The notes under the pieces were generated by a model. The model searched no databases. It was not told the DNA's origin and was given only the letters and a program-made list of their open reading frames with translations. This document shows positions 6,115 through 10,852 of a stretch of DNA of 10,852 nt, in pieces. Within the stretch, counting starts at the first letter, position 1; each line of letters starts with the position of its first letter. The position numbers and the translations under genes were made by a program. The stretch spans positions 1 through 10,852 of the forward strand of contig CALNCF010000182.1 of assembly GCA_937875035.1 (NCBI GenBank), given 5' to 3'. This stretch comes from an uncultured Sphingobacteriaceae bacterium. Lineage in GTDB: Bacteria; Bacteroidota; Bacteroidia; Sphingobacteriales; Sphingobacteriaceae.

Positions 6115-6400
6115 AGCCGCCAGGCTTTTAAAGTTTGTTCTTAAAGCCCCCCGAGAGCCGGTACACCCGCGTGAGGGATAGCAGCGGTTACCCCACAGCG
6201 AGGCACGAGCGAGGAGTAAAAGCGGATAGCCCGACCGCTGCCCTTGGATGCTAAAAATCTTCTTCTAAAAACAGCTCATCAAAAGTGCAGGGGGCACGTC
6301 CCGATTATACACCATGTGCAGCCCAATGTGACAGACACCAGCAACACAGCGCCGGGATGGTGGGTGGGGTGTTGCGGGTTTCAATCGGCGGAGACGATTA
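6115..6400. other. GC-rich non-coding block with inverted repeats, possibly mobile-element or structured RNA DNA
   Basis: Composition jumps to 65% GC (6181-6240) within flanks near 30%. Several inverted repeats are visible. GGCTTT (6123-6128) pairs with AAAGCC (6143-6148); GCAGCGGT (6181-6188) pairs with ACCGCTGC (6234-6241); GCAACAC (6341-6347) pairs with GTGTTGC (6369-6375). GGATAGC occurs at 6176-6182 and again at 6224-6230. Short open frames cross it, but none has a credible start and protein character. The phrases recall non-coding segments I associate with Bacteroidota conjugative elements, from memory only. It could be an origin-of-transfer-like remnant, a structured RNA or another imported piece. 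Confidence 0.45.
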
Positions 6401-6445
6401 ATTGTATTTCATAAAATTAAACATTGGCTATTTATTATTGTAAGC

Positions 6446-6474
6446 AATATTATCTCAGATAATGAGATAATATT
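6446..6474. promoter_or_regulatory. Operator of the small Xre regulator (perfect 12-bp inverted repeat)
   Basis: AATATTATCTCA (6446-6457) and TGAGATAATATT (6463-6474) are perfect inverted repeats separated by 5 bp. The core word AGATAAT also occurs across the centre (6457-6463) and in the right arm (6466-6472). The site lies just upstream of the -7-like box at 6488, where a bound dimer would cover the -33 region. Autoregulation by the adjacent Xre protein, as with controller proteins of restriction-modification systems, is inferred. Confidence 0.7.
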
Positions 6475-6487
6475 CTTTACAAAACAC

Positions 6488-6495
6488 TACATTTA
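6488..6495 (+). promoter_or_regulatory. Possible -7 box of the defence operon promoter
   Basis: TACATTTA matches the Bacteroidota -7 consensus TAnnTTTG at five of six fixed positions and lies 10 nt before the first ATG of the regulator. No clear -33 TTTG is found about 21 nt upstream; that place is taken by the inverted repeat. The leader would be only a few nucleotides long. Confidence 0.4.
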
Positions 6496-6504
6496 CGCTA
6501 TAAA

Positions 6505-6723
6505 ATGTACTGTATGAACCGAATCAAAGAAATACTGGAACAGAAAGGAATAAAGCAAGTATGGCTAGCCGATCAACTGGGCAAAAGCTATAACATGGTT
6601 AATTCCTACGTACAGAATAGACGACAACCAAGTTTAGAAATTCTTAATCAAATTGCAGAAATATTGAGTTTAGATGTAAAGGAATTAATTGTTTCAAATA
6701 AAGAAGCACAAATAAACAACTGA
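6505..6723 (+). CDS. Small Xre-family HTH regulator, controller-protein-like
   Basis: A 72-residue protein consisting of one HTH_3/Xre DNA-binding domain. The pattern is classic: RIKEILEQKGIKQVWLADQLGKSYNMVNSYVQNRRQPSLEILNQIAEILSLDVKELI, given here only as a guide, spans residues 5-62, with the recognition helix around SYNMVNSYVQ (28-37). A second in-frame ATG at 6514 (MNRIKEI) is also possible and fits the family's usual start better. It is the first gene of the operon, with 11 nt to the methyltransferase, and sits behind a perfect inverted repeat. Size, position and operator resemble the C proteins that time expression of restriction-modification genes. That role is inferred; it could equally be a plain operon repressor. 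Confidence 0.87.
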   Translation: MYCMNRIKEILEQKGIKQVWLADQLGKSYNMVNSYVQNRRQPSLEILNQIAEILSLDVKELIVSNKEAQINN

Positions 6724-6734
6724 AGAATATCCCA

Positions 6735-7985
6735 ATGGAAAAAATAGAAATAGAACAAGATATTGTGCCTCAGCAAGAAGAAAGAGTTAATTTATTAGAA
6801 AGATACGATCCCAAAGTGCCACACATAACAAAATATATGGGGTCAAAAAGAAATATATTAAAATTTGTAATAGATTCGATTAATGACATTTATTTTAGTG
6901 GTAAAGTTTGTGACTTATTTGCCGGGACTAGCATACTTTCAGGTGCATTGGGTAAACTAATACCGATGCATTCAAATGATATTCAAGAGTATTCTGCTAT
7001 TCTTGCTAATACTTATTTGTCTAATTATAACTGGGAAGAAATTGAGAAAGATATATTGGATACTATAATTGACAAAGCCAATACCTATATAAACGAAATA
7101 AAAGTACTTCATCCAGATTTAATTTTTTCCTATGCTGGCCAAATGACCTTAGCTCAATTTGTAGAACTGGAAAAACAACAACAAAACCTTATTGATCATA
7201 ATTTTGGAACGCTTAGCCATCATTTGTTTATTAAATGCTATTCTGGCACTTATTGGTCATTTGAACAATGTCTTTGGATTGATGCATTGAGAAAAGTGGC
7301 TGACGAATATAGAGGAACTTCACTTTTTTATGTAATTATGTCAAGTTTGATATATGCAATGTCCTATAATTCTCAAAGCACCGGTCACTATGCACAATAC
7401 AGAGATGCGACAAAAAAATCTTCTAAAGACGATATTCTGATCTATAGGTTAAGAGAAATTGCACCTTATTTCAAAGCTAAATTCGAACAATTAAAAGGTT
7501 ATCTGGGCAAAAACTCATTAGAGCATAAAATCACATCGCTAGACTATAGAAAATGCTTGGATGAGATAGAACCTGGCACATTAGTCTATGCGGACCCTCC
7601 ATATGCTTTTGTACATTATTCAAGGTTTTATCATGCATTGGAAACATTGGTAAAATACGATTATCCAGAAGTTGACCACAAAGGCAGGTACCGCCAAGAT
7701 AGGCATCAATCGCCATTTGGACGAAAAACAGAAGTATCAGATGCATTTAAATCTTTATTTAAAAAGGTAGGCGATAAGCGATCAAGTATTGTTTTAAGCT
7801 ATAGCAATACAGGCATGATCACACTTGAAGAAATACTTTTGATTGCGACGGAAGCTATGGGTAGTAGTTATGACATATCATATCGGGAAGAAGACTACAA
7901 ACATAGTACGATGGGGAGGAGTGATGATAAGAGTAAAGAGGTTAAAGAATATTTAGTGATAGCTAAAATAAGGCAAAATGGCTAG
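6735..7985 (+). CDS. DNA adenine N6-methyltransferase, D12 (Dam-like) class
   Basis: A 416-residue methyltransferase expected to transfer a methyl group from S-adenosylmethionine to N6 of adenine in a short DNA target. Motifs come in the alpha-class order X-I-IV: TKYMGSKRNIL (32-42), VCDLFAGTSILSGALG (58-73), and the catalytic DPPY at 287-290. It is longer than Dam or T4 Dam (about 260-280 residues). The ~210 residues between motifs I and IV presumably hold the target-recognition region. After DPPY the sequence HYSRFYHALETL, DYPE and GRYRQDRHQS is typical of a restriction-modification-associated branch. All key residues are present, so it looks active. It follows the regulator by 11 nt and overlaps the ATPase gene by 8 nt. 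In this operon it most likely marks host DNA. The target sequence is unknown. Confidence 0.93.
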   Translation: MEKIEIEQDIVPQQEERVNLLERYDPKVPHITKYMGSKRNILKFVIDSINDIYFSGKVCDLFAGTSILSGALGKLIPMHSNDIQEYSAILANTYLSNYNWEEIEKDILDTIIDKANTYINEIKVLHPDLIFSYAGQMTLAQFVELEKQQQNLIDHNFGTLSHHLFIKCYSGTYWSFEQCLWIDALRKVADEYRGTSLFYVIMSSLIYAMSYNSQSTGHYAQYRDATKKSSKDDILIYRLREIAPYFKAKFEQLKGYLGKNSLEHKITSLDYRKCLDEIEPGTLVYADPPYAFVHYSRFYHALETLVKYDYPEVDHKGRYRQDRHQSPFGRKTEVSDAFKSLFKKVGDKRSSIVLSYSNTGMITLEEILLIATEAMGSSYDISYREEDYKHSTMGRSDDKSKEVKEYLVIAKIRQNG

Positions 7986-10167
7986 TGTTGATTTTTCAAA
8001 ACTGAAAACATCGTGGACAAAATATGACATTGTTCAGGTAATGGACGTTATATCCAGCGAAGAAAAAATAGAAAAATACAAGAATAAGGAAATAGGTATT
8101 GACGAACCTATCCTACGATCTTTTCTGGGAATTAAGCGATTGATTGACCCTATTCCTTCATATTGGATCGAACTTCAGAATTATCCTAATGAGAAAAGAC
8201 TCTTCGCTTTATTTGCCGTAATCTTTACACATTGGGGTGTTATACAGGAATTTTCTAATGAATATTGTACCGGTGATATGCAAGGCAGGTTTACAATGCA
8301 ATGGGGAAAACAATATACGAATATTAGAAGCGCATTGGTAGAATCAGGTGCTTCAGCACCTGATTATCGACGTGAAGATGAAGTTCCGTTCGACTTTTCT
8401 TCTATATTCAAAAATGGTATTATAGGTACTCTTTTTAAACAATTGCTTACAGAGCGTATTGAGCGGGTAAGCAAGAAAAAATTGAATCCAATAGATTTTT
8501 ATTCGATTTGTTCTGAAAATGGATTTCATAAAGCGATTAGTATTTCCGAAGCCCAATTTAGAGCTTGGACTAATGGAGACTCAATTAACCAGGTAATTTC
8601 AAAAGAGCAAAAAAGTTTCAATCTCAATGCTTCTTTTCAGTTCTTAAACGAGTTTACGAAAGAGGGGTGGGATATAGCTTTTGAATTAGTGGAGCAGGCA
8701 AAATATAAATACTTACTTAAACTTAAAGATAAGTATGCTCATTTTCTACCCTTGCTTATATATAATAAGGAAAATGGAATATTTGAAATATCGTCTTTTA
8801 CCGAATTGTATGATAAACTACAGCTGGGAGATTCGAGTACAGCAACAAAAAATCTTTATATCGATTCTGCTACATTGGATTCGTTCGCAGATAAAATACG
8901 TAGTGATATAGCCAACATTCAAAGGCGATACCCAGAATTTAAAACGATTATAGAACTGGTATTTCAATCGAATATAACTCACATCAATACAGTAAAAATT
9001 AAAAATTTCTATTCCATCAATGAAGCTGATCTCTGTCATATTAATGGTGCCAAAGAAGTTTATTTTTTAGGTGAAAATGGCGACGGTAAATCTCTAATGC
9101 TTATGGGCATTTATTTGGCTTTTAACCGTTATTTTATAGCCAATAAAACAGAACAGGATGAAACAGGAAAAGTAATAGATATCCTAAAAGGCAATCCGGA
9201 TTTAGAGTTACTGGCAACAGATGTAAATAGCGAACAATACGGCAACGATAAAGGGAAATACCTATCTAACCTTTTGGCCTACGGCACCCATCGCGGACGC
9301 TATAATTCCATTGTTGGCAAAGCGGAAGAATATGGATTTATGTCTCTTTTTGATAGCGAAAAAGTGCTAAACGATCCTGTTCAATGGCTAAAGAATCAGA
9401 AGCTTTTGGAATTGGAAAAGATATTGGACTCAAAGAATTCTATAGGCGAAGAAAAATATTTACCCAATTCTTTTCCTGTTGAGGCACTTCAGGATATGTT
9501 TTATGAATTGCTTGAAAAAAATGTACAAATAGATGTAGACGGCAATGGTGTATATTTTACAGAAAAAGGACATGCTCTTACTTTTGAGCAGCTTTCAGAA
9601 GGCTACAAAAGTATCCTGATTTTTGTATCAGATATGATATATCGGCTCAGTCAACTTCAGATAGATAGTGCAAAACTGGCAGATTTAAAAGGGGTAGTTT
9701 TAGTAGATGAAATTGATCTTCACCTCCATATAAAATGGCAGAGGGTTATAGTGAGCAAGCTGAGGACGTTGTTTCCTAACGTACAGTTCATTTTTACTAC
9801 CCATAGCCCGGCAATGATTCAGGGTGCATCTGATGATGCAGTTATTTATAGAGTGTACCGCAATGCGGAGGATGGAAAAACAAGAGTAAGTGACCCTTAT
9901 TATCGAAAGGAGCTAAATCATCTTATGATTAATACTTTGGTAACCTCTACACTTTTTGGTTTAGAGGACTCGAGGCTGAACCCTAACGATAACAATTCTG
10001 ACACAAGCGAAACTTATCTCCTTTACAGAATAAATAATAAGCTTGAAGAAACTTTAGCCATGCAGAAACGGGAAGGGAAAACATTTGTAAGCGATAAGGA
10101 AATAGATGATTTGATTCAGCAAATTATTGACGAAGAATTGGGTAAGAAAAATGATCAAGATAACTAA
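7978..10167 (+). CDS. AAA/ABC-type ATPase, PtuA (Septu)-like, with long N-terminal extension
   Basis: A 729-residue cytoplasmic ATPase. The C-terminal half is an SMC/OLD-like ABC ATPase: an N-lobe strand INTVKIKNFYSI (336-347), Walker A GENGDGKS (365-372), a signature-like LSEGYKS (539-545), Walker B VVLVDEID (573-580), and the switch histidine in FTTHSP (H609). The Walker A has D369 where S is usual. ATPases of this kind paired with a TIGR02646 HNH nuclease form the Septu PtuA-PtuB anti-phage effector, where the ATPase assembles with and controls the nuclease. The first ~330 residues are not an ATPase; they are mostly helical with aromatic patches (FAVIFTHWGVIQEF, 78-92) and I do not recognise them. 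The start overlaps the methyltransferase by 8 nt and the end overlaps the HNH gene by 17 nt, showing tight coupling. Confidence 0.88.
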   Translation: MASVDFSKLKTSWTKYDIVQVMDVISSEEKIEKYKNKEIGIDEPILRSFLGIKRLIDPIPSYWIELQNYPNEKRLFALFAVIFTHWGVIQEFSNEYCTGDMQGRFTMQWGKQYTNIRSALVESGASAPDYRREDEVPFDFSSIFKNGIIGTLFKQLLTERIERVSKKKLNPIDFYSICSENGFHKAISISEAQFRAWTNGDSINQVISKEQKSFNLNASFQFLNEFTKEGWDIAFELVEQAKYKYLLKLKDKYAHFLPLLIYNKENGIFEISSFTELYDKLQLGDSSTATKNLYIDSATLDSFADKIRSDIANIQRRYPEFKTIIELVFQSNITHINTVKIKNFYSINEADLCHINGAKEVYFLGENGDGKSLMLMGIYLAFNRYFIANKTEQDETGKVIDILKGNPDLELLATDVNSEQYGNDKGKYLSNLLAYGTHRGRYNSIVGKAEEYGFMSLFDSEKVLNDPVQWLKNQKLLELEKILDSKNSIGEEKYLPNSFPVEALQDMFYELLEKNVQIDVDGNGVYFTEKGHALTFEQLSEGYKSILIFVSDMIYRLSQLQIDSAKLADLKGVVLVDEIDLHLHIKWQRVIVSKLRTLFPNVQFIFTTHSPAMIQGASDDAVIYRVYRNAEDGKTRVSDPYYRKELNHLMINTLVTSTLFGLEDSRLNPNDNNSDTSETYLLYRINNKLEETLAMQKREGKTFVSDKEIDDLIQQIIDEELGKKNDQDN

Positions 10168-10852
10168 AAACCTAAGCCAGATACCAGCCTCTTTGTTGCC
10201 CGCTTTTCCAGATTTTTTCCCGGAAAGAATAGGCACTAAACTTGTACCTATACCACCTAAATCTAAAACTACTCATGCAAGGCGCATGGATGTTATTAAT
10301 GCAGGTGCTTATACAGACAAGAATACTTTTAATAGCAGGTACAAAGAGGATGATATCAGAAATGCGCTTTTAGCCATTTATAAAAGCAAATGTGTTTTTT
10401 GCGAACAAAAAGTAGAACAATACCACATTGAACATTACCGCCCTAAGGATATATATTATTGGCTCGCTTTTTCTTGGGATAATTTGCTAATGGCCTGCCC
10501 AACGTGCAACGAGCATAAGGGAACCTCTTTTGATCTTTCTGGTACGAAAGTTAAGTTTGTTAATACAGAAGCCAATGTACGCAGAATCAACAATAGTTCT
10601 GCAGATTATGATGCACAGGAAGCCCCAATGCTGGTAAACCCCGAAATAGATGAGCCATTGGGCGAAATTGGTTTTCAGAAAAATGGTATAATTGAATCCG
10701 AAAACTTTAGGTTTGCTTATACAATTAGTCAGTGCCAAATAGACAGGATAGCGTTAAACGATAGCCGAAGAGAATTGCTGGACAGGTTTAAAGAATATGT
10801 TACCAGTGCCTTAATCGAATATCAGGATACAAAAGATCAAAATACTGCAATT
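10151..10852 (+). CDS. HNH endonuclease, TIGR02646/PtuB family, 3' end outside window
   Basis: The first 234 codons are visible and the frame is still open at the right edge. The HNH (beta-beta-alpha metal) nuclease core is plain: a zinc-binding CVFCEQ (C81, C84), the HIEHYRPK block (92-99; H92, H95), the WDNLLMAC segment (109-116), then the second cysteine pair C116-x2-C119 with N120 and H122 in CPTCNEHKG. A following PMLVNPEIDEPLGEIGF (159-175) is typical of the TIGR02646 family, which includes PtuB of Septu and of retron Ec78. It should cut nucleic acid when released or activated by its ATPase partner. The ATG at 10151 lies inside the end of the ATPase gene (17-nt overlap, shifted frame), so translation is coupled. 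No key residue seems missing; the C-terminus cannot be judged. Confidence 0.9.
   Translation, partial: MIKITKNLSQIPASLLPAFPDFFPERIGTKLVPIPPKSKTTHARRMDVINAGAYTDKNTFNSRYKEDDIRNALLAIYKSKCVFCEQKVEQYHIEHYRPKDIYYWLAFSWDNLLMACPTCNEHKGTSFDLSGTKVKFVNTEANVRRINNSSADYDAQEAPMLVNPEIDEPLGEIGFQKNGIIESENFRFAYTISQCQIDRIALNDSRRELLDRFKEYVTSALIEYQDTKDQNTAI

Noticed and set aside
6115..6400. tRNA, retron msr/msd or CRISPR in the GC-rich block
   Set aside because: No cloverleaf with acceptor and T-arm was found, no reverse transcriptase gene is in the window, and repeats are not regularly spaced. A retron origin was considered because the HNH type also occurs with retron Ec78.
8353..9039. Minus-strand open frames within the ATPase gene
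   Set aside because: They are antisense shadows of a continuous 729-residue gene with clear ATPase motifs.

Overview
The window looks like a Bacteroidota chromosome, probably from the Chitinophagaceae or a related family. Three things point there: a cell-surface protein with a type IX secretion C-terminal sorting domain, promoters of the Bacteroidota form (TTTG, about 21 nt, then TAnnTTTG), and starts without Shine-Dalgarno sequences. This is judged by eye; no database search was possible.

Left part (1-4839), mostly 47-55% GC. On the minus strand lies the 5' part of a PLP-dependent methionine-pathway enzyme running off the left edge. It is preceded by a convincing SAM-I (S-box) riboswitch, a terminator hairpin and a promoter. 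Next on the minus strand are a HEAT-repeat-like protein and a cold-shock protein with its own promoter and terminator. On the plus strand follow a Xre/DUF2384 antitoxin and RES-domain toxin pair under a palindromic operator, then a secreted T9SS-sorted protein. The first ~180 bases are about 68% GC and encode a different enzyme subfamily from the rest of the same reading frame, so that gene appears chimeric.

Middle part (4840-6504), AT-rich. A minus-strand gene looks like the 3' remnant of a larger protein. Its apparent 5' end is built from two strong hairpins that look like an interspersed repeat. Then come about 750 bases with no convincing gene: a pair of 22-bp direct repeats and a GC-rich, inverted-repeat-bearing block (about 6115-6400) that looks imported.

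Right part (6505-10852), about 30-35% GC. This is a tightly packed plus-strand operon: a small Xre-type regulator behind a perfect 12-bp inverted repeat, a D12-class DNA adenine methyltransferase, a 729-residue ABC-type AAA ATPase with an unassigned ~330-residue N-terminal region, and an HNH nuclease of the TIGR02646/PtuB type that runs off the right edge. The last three genes overlap one another by 8 and 17 bases. The ATPase plus HNH pair resembles the Septu (PtuAB) anti-phage effector. Joining it to a methyltransferase and a controller-like regulator suggests a restriction-modification-like form of Septu, which is the most interesting content here. The remnant gene and the toxin-antitoxin pair upstream fit a defence or genomic-island setting.
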